Shown in pieces: positions 37,196-49,297 of a stretch of 64,000 nucleotides of DNA. Below the pieces are notes generated by a model that ran no database searches, was not told the DNA's origin, and saw nothing but the letters and a program-made list of their open reading frames with translations. A program made the position numbers and the translations under genes. This DNA comes from Aquisalimonas sp. GTDB lineage: Bacteria > Pseudomonadota > Gammaproteobacteria > Nitrococcales > Aquisalimonadaceae. Position 1 is the stretch's first letter. Every line of letters starts with the position of its first letter. The DNA is taken from contig SLBZ01000031.1 in NCBI GenBank assembly GCA_007126095.1, forward strand, positions 62,001-126,000, read 5' to 3'.

Positions 37196-38086
37196 TCAGT
37201 CCGGGAAGACGCCGGACGAGAGATACCGGTCGCCGCGGTCGCAGACAATGGTGACGATGGTGGCATTCTCCACCTCGGCGGAGAGTTGCAGCGCCGCGAA
37301 CAGCGTGCCGCCCGACGACACGCCGGCCATGATGCCTTCCTCGGCGGCCAGCCGCCGGGTCATCTCTTCCGCCTGCGCCTGGCTCACGTCGATGATGCGA
37401 TCGACCCGCTCCGGCTCGTAGATTTTCGGCAAATAGGCCTCCGGCCACCGGCGGATGCCCGGAATCTGGGAGCCGTCGTCCGGTTGCACACCCACGATCT
37501 GTACGTCCGGCGCCGTTTCCTTGAAATAGCGTGACGTGCCCATGATGGTGCCGGTGGTGCCCATGGACGAGACGAAATGCGTTACCGCGCCCCGGGTGTC
37601 GCGCCAGATCTCGGGGCCCGTGCCCTCGTAATGGGCGCGCCAGTTGTCGGGGTTGGCGAACTGATCCAGAACCCGCCCCCGTCCCTCGCTCTGCATGCGT
37701 TGGGCGAGGTCACGGGCCTCTTCCATGCCCCCTTCCTGGGAGACCAGTACAAGCTCTGCTCCGTAGGCGCGCATGGAGGCGCGGCGCTCCGCGGTCATGT
37801 GCTCGGGCATGATCAGCACCATCCGGTATCCGCGGATGGCTGCTGCCATGGCCAGCGCGATGCCGGTGTTCCCGCTGGTCGCTTCGATCAGGGTGTCACC
37901 GGGCCTGATTTCACCCCGTTCCTCTGCGCGCCGGATCATGCTCATGGCGGGCCGGTCCTTCACCGAGCCCGCGGGGTTGTTGCCCTCGAGCTTCAGGAGG
38001 ATGGTATTGGTGGTGTCACCGGCAAGTCGCTGCAATCGAACAAGCGGGGTGTTGCCGACGAAGTCTTCTACGGTTGGGTATGTCAT
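37196..38086 (-). CDS. cysM: Cysteine synthase B
   Basis: PLP enzyme making cysteine from O-acetylserine and sulfide or thiosulfate. It has 296 residues. The PLP Lys is in PAGSVKDRPA, the substrate loop is EATSGNTGIA, and the phosphate-binding loop is GTTGT. The DDGSQIPGIRRWPEAYLP segment is typical of CysM rather than CysK. It is divergent from the gacS kinase, an arrangement also found in Pseudomonas. Confidence 0.95.
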   Translation of the reverse strand: MTYPTVEDFVGNTPLVRLQRLAGDTTNTILLKLEGNNPAGSVKDRPAMSMIRRAEERGEIRPGDTLIEATSGNTGIALAMAAAIRGYRMVLIMPEHMTAERRASMRAYGAELVLVSQEGGMEEARDLAQRMQSEGRGRVLDQFANPDNWRAHYEGTGPEIWRDTRGAVTHFVSSMGTTGTIMGTSRYFKETAPDVQIVGVQPDDGSQIPGIRRWPEAYLPKIYEPERVDRIIDVSQAQAEEMTRRLAAEEGIMAGVSSGGTLFAALQLSAEVENATIVTIVCDRGDRYLSSGVFPD

Positions 38087-38308
38087 GGCGTCTTCGCATT
38101 CAAACCTGTTTGCGACTCCGTGAGCCTGATTGCCGGCGGCAGTGAGGCTGCCGCCGGGGCCTTATTCTCGCCTAGAACGGCCTGCCGGTGGAAGGCTCAC
38201 CGTGCCGCCACCCTGCGAGAGCGTTCCGCGACGCGATGGAACAAGAACCTGTACTATGCGGGTTCTCCATGGAATGACGGGACGCCGCTCGATAAGGACT
38301 GACCACCC

Positions 38309-41071
38309 ATGCGCTGGGGACTGGGAACTCGAATTTTTCTGCTCGCCGTTCTGGCGCCAATGGTGGCCGCAACGGTTCTCGTGGGATACCTGCTGGTGAG
38401 CCGTGCGCATGATATCCACGAGCAACTCGCGGACCGCGGCGAAACCGTGGCCCGGCAACTGGCCCCCGCACTCCGCGATCCTCTATCCCAGGGCCAGGAT
38501 GCCGCGCTCCACCAGATCGCGACGGCGGCGAGGCTCGACCCGGCCATCTCGACGGTGACCATTCAGCGCGCCGATGGTCGCGTCGTGGTGCGCCAGACGA
38601 ACGAAAACGGTCAGTTGCGCGCGGAAGGCTGGATGGTCGATTTGGGCAGCATGCTGCTTGGTCTGCAGCAGACACCGAGCTTCCGCGTGCCGGTGGTCGA
38701 GTCGCCGGCGCCCCTGCTCGATCGGCTGCCCCTGGATAGCGGCATGCAGCCGATTGGCTGGGTGGTTGTCGATGTGGACGCCACGCCCTACCTCCACCGG
38801 GAAGCGGTCATGGCCGCGAGGGCTGCGGCCGTGCTCGGCGTGGTTCTGCTGGTGAGCCTGATGCTTGCCTACCTGGCCAGGCGCAGCGTAACCCGTCCGG
38901 TTACCCGTCTCACGGAGACGATCCGTCGCCTGGGCGCCGGCGATCTAAGGGCCCGTGTCCACTTGCTCGCAGGTGGCGAGATCGGTCTGCTGGCCCGGAC
39001 TGTCAACCGCATGGCCATCCGGCTGGAACGCACCGAACGGGATCTGAACGAGCAGATCGAACAGGCAACCAGGGAGCTTCGTGAAACACTGGAAGCCGTA
39101 GAGATCCAGAATGTCGAACTGGACATTGCGCGCAAACGCGCACTGGAAGGCAGCAAGGTCAAATCCGAGTTTCTGGCCAACATGAGCCACGAGATTCGCA
39201 CGCCGATCAACGGCATTCTCGGCTTCACCGATCTGCTATCCCACTCCCAGCTTGATGACGAACAGCGCGATTACGTGGCCACGATCCGGGAGTCGAGCAC
39301 CAACCTGCTCTCCCTGGTGAATGACATCCTGGATTTCTCCAAGATCGAAGCCGGAAAGCTGGTGATCGACAATGTCGCCTTCGATATGCGGGACTGCATC
39401 GAAGAGGTGATGTCGCTGATGGCGCCGGCGGCCTACGGCAAGAGTCTGGAATTGGTACATCTGATCTATGAGGACGTCCCGTGCCGGTTGTTCGGTGACC
39501 CCATCCGCGTACGCCAGATCCTCACCAATCTGGTTCACAACGCCATCAAGTTCACGCCCCAGGGGCGCGTCGTGGTACGCGTCATGCTGGACGAGGACGG
39601 CGACGACCGCGTGCGCATCCGCATCTCGGTTACTGATACTGGCATCGGGCTCAAGCAGGACGAGCAGGACAAGCTGTTCCAGGCATTCAGCCAGGCGGAT
39701 ACATCCATCACACGTCGGTTCGGCGGTGCCGGGCTTGGCCTGATTATCTGCAAGAAGCTGGTGGAGCAGATGGGTGGCGCCATCGGGCTCGACAGCAGAC
39801 CGGGGACGGGGTCGACGTTCTGGTTCACGCTCGAGTGCGTGAAGCAGCGCAGCTCGGAGCGGGACGACCGTCCTCTGGTTCGTCGCAACCCCCTGGAGAG
39901 CAAACGTGTTCTCCTGCATGACACGTCCACTCTCAGTCGGCTTGCGGTTCGGCATCTCCTGGAATCCTGGGAGATGGAGATTCGTGACGAGGAGAATGGC
40001 GATATCTTTCTTTCGGCGACCCGTAATGATCCGGCATGGGATTGTGTGATCCTCGGGCTGTCCCGCGAGGAGCTGAACCGGCGTTACTTCCGGGATCTCA
40101 TGGCTCAGGCGCGGACACTGGAGGTGCCTGTCGTGGTTCTCGCCAGCTCGGTGGACCGCAACGAACTGCGAAGCCTGTATCAGCAGGGTGCCCAGACTTG
40201 CCTGCCCAAGGCGGTTCGACGGCAGACGCTCTACCGTGAACTGTGCCGTGTGCTTGCGTCTGCCGCCAATCCGCTGGATGCCGACACGCAGCAGCTTCTG
40301 CCCGCGGCATTCCAGCCACGGTCGGCGGAACCGCCCGTGGAGGCGCAGAGCCGGTTTCACGGCACGCAGGTACTGGTAGTCGACGACAACGCCATCAACC
40401 GTAAACTGGTGTCCACCATTCTGCGCCGCCAGGGGGCGGAGGTGGACGAGGCTGCCGATGGGCGGCGCGCGGTGGAGCGCTGCGCGGCGATGGATTACCC
40501 GTTGGTGTTCATGGACATCCACATGCCGTCACTCAGTGGTGAAGCCGCCTACCAGCAGATATGCGCCAACGCCCGCCATCGCGGCGCGCCGGCCCCCCGG
40601 GTGGTCGCGTTGACGGCCAACGCCATGCCCGGCGAGCGGGACCGGCTGACCCGCCTCGGTATGGACGAATGCCTCATCAAGCCGGTGACGGAAGCCCAGG
40701 TGATTCACCAGCTGCGCCTGGTGGGCGATCGCCCGGTGGCCGATGACGCTCCGGATCCGACGGAGTCAGTCTCTGTGTACGCGGAGCTGGGCACCGAGAT
40801 GCGCGACATGCTGATTGCAGAGTTGCCTGAACACCGGCGTGCCATCCGCAGCGCCTACCGGCGGGGTGAGCTGGATGCGCTGCGGGATTACGTCCATCGC
40901 CTCAATGGCGCGGCCAGCGTCTGTCGTGCGGAGACCCTTCAGCGCGCCTGTGATGCGCTTGAACGTTCCGTGGTGGATAACCATCGCGTGGATGTTCCGG
41001 CGGGAGTTGAACGGGTGGTCCGAGCCATCAACGACCTGCTGGATGACGAGCTGCGTCGGCAACAGGACTAG
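38309..41071 (+). CDS. gacS: Hybrid sensor kinase GacS/BarA
   Basis: Inner-membrane hybrid kinase that feeds phosphate to GacA (also in this window). It has 920 residues: TM1 (about 9-31), a periplasmic domain, TM2 (about 170-190), HAMP, HisKA with His294 in [16 protein letters not shown], HATPase (HNAIKF, DTGIGL, GAGLGL), a degenerate receiver-like domain (about 540-650) without the phosphorylation Asp, a true receiver with Asp736 in [12 protein letters not shown], and an HPt domain with His863 in YVHRLNGAA. The 222-bp gap to cysM holds its promoter. The end overlaps the acpS stop by 4 bp. Confidence 0.94.
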   Translation: MRWGLGTRIFLLAVLAPMVAATVLVGYLLVSRAHDIHEQLADRGETVARQLAPALRDPLSQGQDAALHQIATAARLDPAISTVTIQRADGRVVVRQTNENGQLRAEGWMVDLGSMLLGLQQTPSFRVPVVESPAPLLDRLPLDSGMQPIGWVVVDVDATPYLHREAVMAARAAAVLGVVLLVSLMLAYLARRSVTRPVTRLTETIRRLGAGDLRARVHLLAGGEIGLLARTVNRMAIRLERTERDLNEQIEQATRELRETLEAVEIQNVELDIARKRALEGSKVKSEFLANMSHEIRTPINGILGFTDLLSHSQLDDEQRDYVATIRESSTNLLSLVNDILDFSKIEAGKLVIDNVAFDMRDCIEEVMSLMAPAAYGKSLELVHLIYEDVPCRLFGDPIRVRQILTNLVHNAIKFTPQGRVVVRVMLDEDGDDRVRIRISVTDTGIGLKQDEQDKLFQAFSQADTSITRRFGGAGLGLIICKKLVEQMGGAIGLDSRPGTGSTFWFTLECVKQRSSERDDRPLVRRNPLESKRVLLHDTSTLSRLAVRHLLESWEMEIRDEENGDIFLSATRNDPAWDCVILGLSREELNRRYFRDLMAQARTLEVPVVVLASSVDRNELRSLYQQGAQTCLPKAVRRQTLYRELCRVLASAANPLDADTQQLLPAAFQPRSAEPPVEAQSRFHGTQVLVVDDNAINRKLVSTILRRQGAEVDEAADGRRAVERCAAMDYPLVFMDIHMPSLSGEAAYQQICANARHRGAPAPRVVALTANAMPGERDRLTRLGMDECLIKPVTEAQVIHQLRLVGDRPVADDAPDPTESVSVYAELGTEMRDMLIAELPEHRRAIRSAYRRGELDALRDYVHRLNGAASVCRAETLQRACDALERSVVDNHRVDVPAGVERVVRAINDLLDDELRRQQD

Positions 41072-41451
41072 GTCGCTTCAGCAACCACGAAGGCCAGTGC
41101 GTAGGCGCCTTCGTCTGTAATGCTGACGTGCCAGGAACCGATACCCAGAGTCTGTGCCGTCGTCGCGCCCTGCCCGGTCAGGTGCAATGCGGGCGCTCCC
41201 GCCGTGGTGGCGCTGACGTGCAGATCATGGAACCCGAGCGCGCCGCCGATTCCAGTACCCATGGCTTTGGCGGCCGCTTCCTTTACCGCCCAGCGGCGGG
41301 CGAGAAAGCCACCCGGATCCCCGTGGTGCCGCCAGCGCTCCAGCTCCGCGCCAACCAGTACCCGGCCGGCAAAGCGTTCGCCATGGCGAGCGAGCACACG
41401 GCGCACCCGTGCGATCTCCACCAGGTCGGTGCCGATACCAACGATGCTCAC
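41068..41451 (-). CDS. acpS: Holo-ACP synthase
   Basis: Transfers 4'-phosphopantetheine from CoA to acyl carrier protein, here Ser37 of the AcpP at 10128. It has 127 residues. [14 protein letters not shown] at the start and [16 protein letters not shown] are the AcpS metal/CoA motifs. It overlaps pdxJ by 4 bp (ATGA) and is the last gene of the long minus-strand block, converging on gacS with a 4-bp overlap. Confidence 0.95.
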   Translation of the reverse strand: MSIVGIGTDLVEIARVRRVLARHGERFAGRVLVGAELERWRHHGDPGGFLARRWAVKEAAAKAMGTGIGGALGFHDLHVSATTAGAPALHLTGQGATTAQTLGIGSWHVSITDEGAYALAFVVAEAT

Positions 41452-42194
41452 CGCGCCACGCCCCGAATCAGCGCCTTCATGTCCCTGACCGCCTGCTCCA
41501 TGCCGGCGAAGATGGCACGCGCCACGATGCCATGACCGATGTTGAGTTCGTTCATGCCAGAGATGGCCGCGATCGCTTCCGTATTGTGGTAGTGCAGGCC
41601 GTGTCCGGCGTTGACGATCAGTCCCTGTTCGAGGCCCAACTCCGTACCCCGGCGGATGCGGTCGAGTTCGTCTTGCATGGCGGCCTCGTCGCCGGCGTCG
41701 GCATAGCGCCCCGTGTGCAACTCGATCACCGGCGCGCCGACCTCCCTGGCCGCCATGATCTGTCGGGCCTCCGCGTCAATGAACAGCGATACCTGAACTC
41801 CGGCGGCCTCCAGTCGCGAGCAGGCCTCGCGCACCCGGTCGGGTTGCCCCGCCACGTCGAGCCCCCCTTCCGTGGTGAGTTCTTCCCGGCGCTCCGGCAC
41901 CAGACAGCAGTGGGAGGGTTTGAGCTGTTCTGCGATGCCGAGCATCTCGTCCGTGACCGCCATCTCCAGGTTCATGGGGGTCTGCATCACCGTCGCAAGA
42001 CGCCAGAGGTCGGCGTCCTGGATGTGCCGGCGATCTTCGCGTAGGTGCAGCGTGATACCGTCGGCACCGCCCTGCTCCGCCAGCAGCGCCGCCTGCACGG
42101 GGTCGGGGTATCGTGTCCCGCGCGCCTGCCGGAGGGTGGCCACGTGGTCGATGTTGACACCCAGGAGCACCCCTGCCTGGTGATGTGCGCTCAT
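41448..42194 (-). CDS. pdxJ: Pyridoxine 5'-phosphate synthase
   Basis: Makes pyridoxine 5'-phosphate from 1-deoxyxylulose 5-phosphate and 3-amino-2-oxopropyl phosphate. It has 248 residues. [37 protein letters not shown] and [10 protein letters not shown] are family blocks. It overlaps recO and acpS by 4 bp on each side, so all three should be translationally coupled. The recO-pdxJ-acpS order is that of E. coli. Confidence 0.96.
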   Translation of the reverse strand: MSAHHQAGVLLGVNIDHVATLRQARGTRYPDPVQAALLAEQGGADGITLHLREDRRHIQDADLWRLATVMQTPMNLEMAVTDEMLGIAEQLKPSHCCLVPERREELTTEGGLDVAGQPDRVREACSRLEAAGVQVSLFIDAEARQIMAAREVGAPVIELHTGRYADAGDEAAMQDELDRIRRGTELGLEQGLIVNAGHGLHYHNTEAIAAISGMNELNIGHGIVARAIFAGMEQAVRDMKALIRGVAR

Positions 42195-42943
42195 GTTGCT
42201 GACTCCTCTCCGCCGGGGCCGGTCCGCCGTCGCAGGCTCTGGTAGAGGGCACGACTCTGCAACGGCCGGTCGCCAATATACAGCCGCAGTGCGGCGCTTG
42301 TCAGACGCTGCATCTCGGCGCGCAGGGCGGGGTCGTCGAGCCGCGCCTGGTCCAGCGCCAGCAATGCGTCACCGGAGATGAGCAAACCGCTTCCACCCGG
42401 CGCCGCCGGGACCGGCCCGTATTCAAGCTCGTAGCGGTAGGTCACCCCGGGTTCGACTCGGGACTGACCGTCGGCCGTTGTGTCCAGTAGCAGGCCGTAA
42501 CCCAGCGCACCCAGAAGCCGTTTCTCAAAATGCCGCAGCGGCGCGTCTTCGGCCGCATCGGCGGCTGCGAGCGAGATGAGCGCTTCCCCGTAGGCCGCGA
42601 ACACGTCCGGTTCCGTGTTTTCGCGCCGCAGCAGCCGCAGTACCAGTTCGCTCAGATAGAATGCGGCTGCGAGCCGCGTTCCTTGAAAACGCAGCGGTCG
42701 GCCGCCCGCTTCCGCACCCGTGAGGGTGGCAAGCTCGCCGCGGCCACGCCAGGTCACGAGCACCGGCTGGAACGGTTCCAGCACACCGCGCCAGCGCGAT
42801 TTCTGGCCTCGGGCTCCCCGCGCCACTGCGCCGACGCGGCCATGTTCTTCCGTCAGGAGCTCCAGCAACAGGCTGGTATCCCGATAGGGCCGACGGTGCA
42901 CCACCCAGGCCGGAATCCATTGATCCCCTTGGCTTGTCGGCAT
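42191..42943 (-). CDS. recO: DNA repair protein RecO
   Basis: Recombination mediator that works with RecF and RecR to load RecA on SSB-coated gaps. It has 250 residues: an N-terminal OB fold ([45 protein letters not shown]) and a helical C-terminal part. The zinc-finger cysteines of some RecO proteins are absent. It begins 43 bp after era and overlaps pdxJ. Confidence 0.92.
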   Translation of the reverse strand: MPTSQGDQWIPAWVVHRRPYRDTSLLLELLTEEHGRVGAVARGARGQKSRWRGVLEPFQPVLVTWRGRGELATLTGAEAGGRPLRFQGTRLAAAFYLSELVLRLLRRENTEPDVFAAYGEALISLAAADAAEDAPLRHFEKRLLGALGYGLLLDTTADGQSRVEPGVTYRYELEYGPVPAAPGGSGLLISGDALLALDQARLDDPALRAEMQRLTSAALRLYIGDRPLQSRALYQSLRRRTGPGGEESAT

Positions 42944-42986
42944 CCTGGTTCCCGTTCTACCTCATGCCAGAGGAGGACTGGCCCGC

Positions 42987-43910
42987 TCAGTTCTCATCGT
43001 AACCCAGGCTCTTCATGGCGCGCTCGTCATCCGCCCACCCTTCGCGGATCTTCACCCAGAGCTCCAGGTGGACCTTTTTCTCTACCAGGTGCTCGATCTG
43101 ACGGCGCGCCTGCTGCCCGATGCGCTTGAGCTGCTGCCCGCCGTTGCCGATCACGATCGCCTTCTGTCCGTCCCGCTCGACCCATATCACTGCGGAGATC
43201 CGGATGAGCCTGTCACTCTCCTCGAAGGCTTCCAACGCGACGGATGTCGAGTACGGAACCTCCTGGCCGAGGGTACGCATCAGCTGCTCCCGGATCAGTT
43301 CGGCGACAAGGAAGCGCTGGCTGCGGTCCGTGACCTGATCTTCGGGGAAATAGAACACCGACTCGGGCAGATACCCCCGGATAATCTCTTCCAGCGGCTC
43401 CACGTTCTGCCCCTTCTCCGCGGACAGCGGAACAATCTCGGCGAACGGGTGACGCCCGGCGAGCTCTTCCAGAAACGGCAACAGCTCTTCCTTCTGTGGG
43501 ATGAGGTCGACCTTGTTCACCACGGCGATCACGGGGCGATTGATCTGCCGCAGGTGCTCCAGCACGAGCTCGTCGTCGTCGGTCCAGCGATGGGGCTCCA
43601 CCAGCATCACCACCACATCCACATCGCGCAGTGCCGTGACCGCAGAGCGGTTCAGGTACCGGTTCAGGGCCTTCTTCTGTCGGCCGTGCAGGCCCGGCGT
43701 GTCCACGTAGATGAACTGGGTATCATCCCGTGTCTGCACGCCGAGGATACTGTTGCGGGTGGTCTGTGGGCGGCGCGAGACGATGCTCAGTTTCATCCCG
43801 AGCAGACGGTTCAGCAGCGTGGACTTGCCCACGTTGGGGCGCCCGACAAGGCCGATATAGCCGCAGCGCTGCGTACGATCGCCGCTGGCGGCGGAGTCCG
43901 AGTCAGTCAT
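42987..43910 (-). CDS. era: GTPase Era
   Basis: Essential GTPase that binds 16S rRNA during 30S maturation. It has 307 residues. G1 is GRPNVGKST, G3 DTPGLHG, G4 NKVD, and a C-terminal KH domain carries VIGNGGQQLKRIGQQAR (GxxG loop). It overlaps the end of rnc by 8 bp, the conserved rnc-era pair. It starts with a Ser/Asp-rich MTDSDSAASGDRTQR extension, common in this family. Confidence 0.97.
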   Translation of the reverse strand: MTDSDSAASGDRTQRCGYIGLVGRPNVGKSTLLNRLLGMKLSIVSRRPQTTRNSILGVQTRDDTQFIYVDTPGLHGRQKKALNRYLNRSAVTALRDVDVVVMLVEPHRWTDDDELVLEHLRQINRPVIAVVNKVDLIPQKEELLPFLEELAGRHPFAEIVPLSAEKGQNVEPLEEIIRGYLPESVFYFPEDQVTDRSQRFLVAELIREQLMRTLGQEVPYSTSVALEAFEESDRLIRISAVIWVERDGQKAIVIGNGGQQLKRIGQQARRQIEHLVEKKVHLELWVKIREGWADDERAMKSLGYDEN

Positions 43911-44601
43911 GATGATGATCCGCTTTGTTCGGGTTCAGTGCCTTCAGCATGGCCTCGGCGCCCCGCTGCTCTGCACGGCGCCGGCTGCCTGCCTCTCCGA
44001 CGGTGACCTGCTCGATGCCCGGCACCCGGCACTCGACCCGGAAGGTCTGATCGTGCGACTTGCCGGCAATGTCCAGTACTTCGTAGGACGGCAGCGAGAG
44101 CTTCGCGGACTGCAGGTATTCCTGCAGCCGCGTCTTGGGATCCTTGAGTTCCGCGGCGCTGGGCAGGTTCTCCAGGCGCTCCGCGTAAAGGCGCACGATG
44201 AGGTCCCGGCACGCAATGAAACCGCCGTCGATGTAGACCGCGCCAAACACCCCTTCCAGAGCGTCCGAGAGGATGGAATCCCGCCGGCGGCCGCCGCTCT
44301 TGCGCTCACCGCTACCGAGTCGCAGGTGCGTACCGAGATCAAGCTGTCTGGCGATGGATGCCAGCGTCTCACGGTTGACGAGGCTCGCCCGCAGACGGCT
44401 GAGCCCACCCTCCGAGTCGTTGGGCTGGCGCTGGAACAGCTGATCGGCGATGACGAAATTGAGAATGCTGTCGCCCAGGAACTCCAGGCGTTCGTTGTTG
44501 CGCTCGCTGACGCTGCGGTGTGTCACCGCTTCCTCGAGCAGTTCCGGCTCCCGGAACTGGTAGCGCAAGCGTGCCGACAGTTGCTCGAGGGGGTCGCTCA
44601 C
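43903..44601 (-). CDS. rnc: Ribonuclease III
   Basis: Double-strand-specific endonuclease for rRNA precursors and regulatory RNAs. It has 232 residues. The signature NERLEFLGDSIL holds catalytic acidic residues, and DALEGVFGAVYIDGG carries further metal ligands. The C-terminal dsRNA-binding domain ends AEQRGAEAMLKALN. It overlaps the DUF4845 gene by 4 bp upstream and era downstream. Confidence 0.97.
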   Translation of the reverse strand: MSDPLEQLSARLRYQFREPELLEEAVTHRSVSERNNERLEFLGDSILNFVIADQLFQRQPNDSEGGLSRLRASLVNRETLASIARQLDLGTHLRLGSGERKSGGRRRDSILSDALEGVFGAVYIDGGFIACRDLIVRLYAERLENLPSAAELKDPKTRLQEYLQSAKLSLPSYEVLDIAGKSHDQTFRVECRVPGIEQVTVGEAGSRRRAEQRGAEAMLKALNPNKADHHHD

Positions 44602-45020
44602 GGCCGCACCAGCGCTTCTTCCCGGAAGCTGGCGATCCCGTCGAGGTTCGCAATCAACGGGAAACGCCGCTCGTAGGCAACGACGATGGTCACGCCCTCG
44701 CCGGATCGTTCCACCGAGATGTCGTTGCGGCCGAGTTTGTCGACACTGTTGACCTGCAGCCGGCGCATCAGGGCGCTGCGCACCTCGCCCGGGCGTGCGC
44801 CCCTGAGTTCCGGGGTTCCGGCTACATCGTCGACCACCGACGCCACAGTCATCGATTCCAGATAGATCGGAATGATGCGCAGCGCCAGCATGGCCGCGAA
44901 GGCCCCGAGGACGAGCACCAGCATCAGACCGATCAGGCTGAAACCTCGCTGACCGGGTCTGGCGCGATAGATATTACTGGATGCGGTTGCCAATACGACT
45001 CCAGTTGATCCGGTTCTCAT
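44598..45020 (-). CDS. DUF4845 membrane protein
   Basis: Small protein of the DUF4845 family, regularly found between lepB and rnc. It has 140 residues if the ATG at 45020 is used, but that overlaps lepB by 47 bp; a TTG at 44993 is an alternative and would remove nine residues. RPGQRGFSLIGLMLVLVLGAFAAMLALR looks like a type IV prepilin N-terminus (G then FSLIG, hydrophobic helix), but the E at position 5 is missing. The rest is a short periplasmic domain. Function unknown. Confidence 0.82.
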   Translation of the reverse strand: MRTGSTGVVLATASSNIYRARPGQRGFSLIGLMLVLVLGAFAAMLALRIIPIYLESMTVASVVDDVAGTPELRGARPGEVRSALMRRLQVNSVDKLGRNDISVERSGEGVTIVVAYERRFPLIANLDGIASFREEALVRP

Positions 45021-45762
45021 AGCCGTTCCAGCTCATCCAGATGAGAAAAGCCCGCCCCACTAGGAGATCCTCGCTGACAGGCCCCCAGCAGCGGCTGTCG
45101 CTACTGCGGTCACGGTTGTCGCCGATAGTGAAATAGTGGCCGTCCGGTACGGTATAACCATCCGGCGAGGCAGCGTAATCCGTGCACCACGTGCCCCGGG
45201 GATGCTGGAGCACTCCGTATTCCCGGTCGCCGAGTGTTTCCGTCATCAACCGTGCCCGCGGTGCCTGGGGCTCATCATAATCGCCAACGTCGGTCTGTTC
45301 GACAAGTTCGCCATTGATGTAGAGCAGGCCATCGTCGTACCGCACGTGATCCCCCGGAAGTGCGACCACCCGCTTGATGAAGTCCTGGCGCGGGTTGACC
45401 GGGTACTTGAAGACAGCCAGATCCCCGCGCTGCGGCTCGCCGGTGGGGATCAGCGATTGGTTGGTCACCGGCAGGCGGACGTCATAGGAGAATTTGTTGA
45501 CCAGGATGAAATCGCCCGCGAGCAGGGTGGGAATCATGGACCCGGAGGGAATGCGGAACGGCTCGACCACGAAGGAGCGGATGACAAGCACCACGAGGAT
45601 CACCGGAAACAGAGACCGGCAGAGGTCCACCCACCAGTTGTCCTTCTCCAGCGCCGGCCGCCCTGCCTTGTGACGTGCACGTCGGTGCATCCAGGCATAC
45701 AACACGGTCAGGCCGGTGATCAGTGTCACCGCGACCAGCAGCAATTCGAAATCGAGAAGCAT
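44974..45762 (-). CDS. lepB: Signal peptidase I
   Basis: Membrane serine protease that removes signal peptides from Sec and Tat substrates. It has 262 residues with two N-terminal transmembrane segments. The Ser-Lys dyad is Ser75 (PSGSMIPTLLAGDFI) and Lys130 (FIKRVVALPGDHV), and GDNRDRSSDSR is the box E. It lies between lepA and DUF4845 on the same strand, a conserved position. Confidence 0.96.
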   Translation of the reverse strand: MLLDFELLLVAVTLITGLTVLYAWMHRRARHKAGRPALEKDNWWVDLCRSLFPVILVVLVIRSFVVEPFRIPSGSMIPTLLAGDFILVNKFSYDVRLPVTNQSLIPTGEPQRGDLAVFKYPVNPRQDFIKRVVALPGDHVRYDDGLLYINGELVEQTDVGDYDEPQAPRARLMTETLGDREYGVLQHPRGTWCTDYAASPDGYTVPDGHYFTIGDNRDRSSDSRCWGPVSEDLLVGRAFLIWMSWNGYENRINWSRIGNRIQ

Positions 45763-45800
45763 GGCTCTATCCTTTCCTGACCGGCACGCGACGCCGGGGC

Positions 45801-47597
<1,797 letters not shown>

Positions 47598-47673
47598 AGT
47601 CGCATCGGTTGTGAGTGCCGCGGCGTTCGCGCTGCGTCACGCCGGGGCGGCCCGTTGACCGCCTCCCGACGCA

Positions 47674-47699
47674 AACGTGCCCCGCAGGCGGGGCACGTT
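47674..47699 (-). terminator. Perfect hairpin after degP
   Basis: 12-bp arms AACGTGCCCCGC and GCGGGGCACGTT with only two bases between them lie in the 154-bp gap between degP and lepA. On the minus strand it runs into a short TTT. It may end or weaken transcription of the sigma-E operon, or protect the degP mRNA end. The poor T-run keeps this open. Confidence 0.5.
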
Positions 47700-47751
47700 C
47701 CGAAAGCTGCCGACACTTGAAGTGTGCCGGTATTGTACCGATTCAGCGCGC

Positions 47752-49191
47752 TTACGGGAGCCTGAGCGGCAAAAACCGCGGACTTCCGTTACGCATCAGC
47801 AACACCGGTACCACTCGACCGTCCTCAAGGCCCTGGGCAATGGATTCGAAAGTTTCCACCGAATCAACCCGCTGCTGGTCGAGCATGGTGATGACGTCGC
47901 CCTGACGGATTCCGGATTGCCGTGCCGGGCCTTCCGCAAGCCGCTCCACGAGTACGCCGGCCTGATCGATGCCACGCTCCTCCCGGTCCTGATCGGACAG
48001 GTCACGCAGTTCCATGCCGAAGTACTCAGCTGCCGGTTCCGGCTCTTCGGGCACCTCCTGTTCCTGCTGCTGTTGCTGTGCCATCTCGTCCGGCAGTTCG
48101 CCAAGGGTGACGGTCACTTCGCGGTGCTCGCCGTCACGGATGATCTCGAGGATGACTTCGGCGTCCGCCCGCATGCGTCCGACCATCGGCGGCAGCTCGG
48201 AGGACGTTCCTATCTCCTGGCCTTCGAACCGGACGATCACGTCTCCCGCTTCCAGATCGGCGTCCGCAGCCGGGCTGTCGGACGTCACCTGGGCGACCAG
48301 CGCACCATGCGGACGGTCCATGCCGAAAGACTCTGCCAGGTCCCGGTCAACATCCTGGATCAGAACACCAAGCCAGCCGCGGGCAACGCGACCATCCGTG
48401 CGGAGCTGGTCAACCACGTCCATGGCCAGCTCCACCGGGATGGCGAAGGATAGCCCCATGAAACCGCCGCTGCGGCTGTAGATATGGGAGTTGATTCCGA
48501 CCACTTCACCGTCCAGGTTGAACAGCGGCCCTCCGGAGTTGCCGGGGTTGATCGCCACATCGGTCTGGATGAACGGCACGTAGTTATCCTGGGGCAGGCT
48601 GCGCCGTTTGGCGCTGACAATGCCCGCCGTCACCGAGTGCTCGAACCCGAACGGCGAGCCGATGGCCAGAACCCACTCGCCGACGGACAGGTCGGCGGAT
48701 GAGCCGATCGACACTGTTGGTAGGTCTTCGGCATCAATGTTCAGCAGTGCCAGATCGCTGCGCTCATCATAGCCAACCACTTCCGCGGTGTACTGGCGGC
48801 GGTCGCTCAGTTTCACGACCACCTCGTCTGCGTTCTGGACCACGTGATAGTTGGTGACGATGTCGCCGTCCGACGAAATGATGAACCCGGAGCCCAGGGA
48901 TTCGGAATCGAACGGCTGCGGGGGCTGCTGGCCTTCGCCCCGCTCCCCGCCGAAGCGCTCGAAGAACTCCCGGAATGGGTGATCTTCGGGGAGATCGCCC
49001 ATCCCTCCCCGCTCGCCGCTCTCGCGGGACTGAGTTGAGCTGATGTTCACCACTGCCGGACTGTTCTGATCCACCAGCCCGGCGAAGTCAGGCAGCCCGT
49101 CGCGGGCATGCGCCTGCGACGCTGCCAGTGCAGCCATCAGAGTGAGGCTACAGAGGCTAACCAGGAACTTTCGAGTCATAACCTGTCGCAT
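47752..49191 (-). CDS. degP: Periplasmic serine protease, DegP/MucD type
   Basis: Envelope protease-chaperone that degrades misfolded periplasmic proteins. It has 479 residues from the ATG at 49191, chosen for the GGGGAAG site upstream (a frame from 49215 adds 8 residues). A Sec signal ends near SQAHA. The catalytic triad is His116 (VTNYHVV), Asp146 (ERSDLALL) and Ser219 (NPGNSGGPL), with two PDZ domains after it. It lies after rpoE-rseA-rseC, the position of Pseudomonas mucD, so control by sigma-E is likely. Confidence 0.94.
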   Translation of the reverse strand: MRQVMTRKFLVSLCSLTLMAALAASQAHARDGLPDFAGLVDQNSPAVVNISSTQSRESGERGGMGDLPEDHPFREFFERFGGERGEGQQPPQPFDSESLGSGFIISSDGDIVTNYHVVQNADEVVVKLSDRRQYTAEVVGYDERSDLALLNIDAEDLPTVSIGSSADLSVGEWVLAIGSPFGFEHSVTAGIVSAKRRSLPQDNYVPFIQTDVAINPGNSGGPLFNLDGEVVGINSHIYSRSGGFMGLSFAIPVELAMDVVDQLRTDGRVARGWLGVLIQDVDRDLAESFGMDRPHGALVAQVTSDSPAADADLEAGDVIVRFEGQEIGTSSELPPMVGRMRADAEVILEIIRDGEHREVTVTLGELPDEMAQQQQQEQEVPEEPEPAAEYFGMELRDLSDQDREERGIDQAGVLVERLAEGPARQSGIRQGDVITMLDQQRVDSVETFESIAQGLEDGRVVPVLLMRNGSPRFLPLRLP

Positions 49192-49261
49192 GTGCTGCTT
49201 CCCCGTGCTCTCCATCGTGCGTCGACTCCGGTCGGGCCCGAGGCCACCGAACGTCCCGTCC

Positions 49262-49294
49262 GGACAACCGGGAGACTATGCTTCCCGGTTGTCC
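49262..49294 (-). terminator. Perfect 12-bp hairpin between rseC and degP
   Basis: Arms GGACAACCGGGA (49262-49273) and TCCCGGTTGTCC (49283-49294) enclose a 9-nt loop, starting 3 bp after the rseC stop. There is no T-run on the minus strand, so a Rho-independent terminator is unlikely. It could be an attenuator, an RNase-resistant mRNA end or a protein site. Confidence 0.5.
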
Positions 49295-49297
49295 CAA

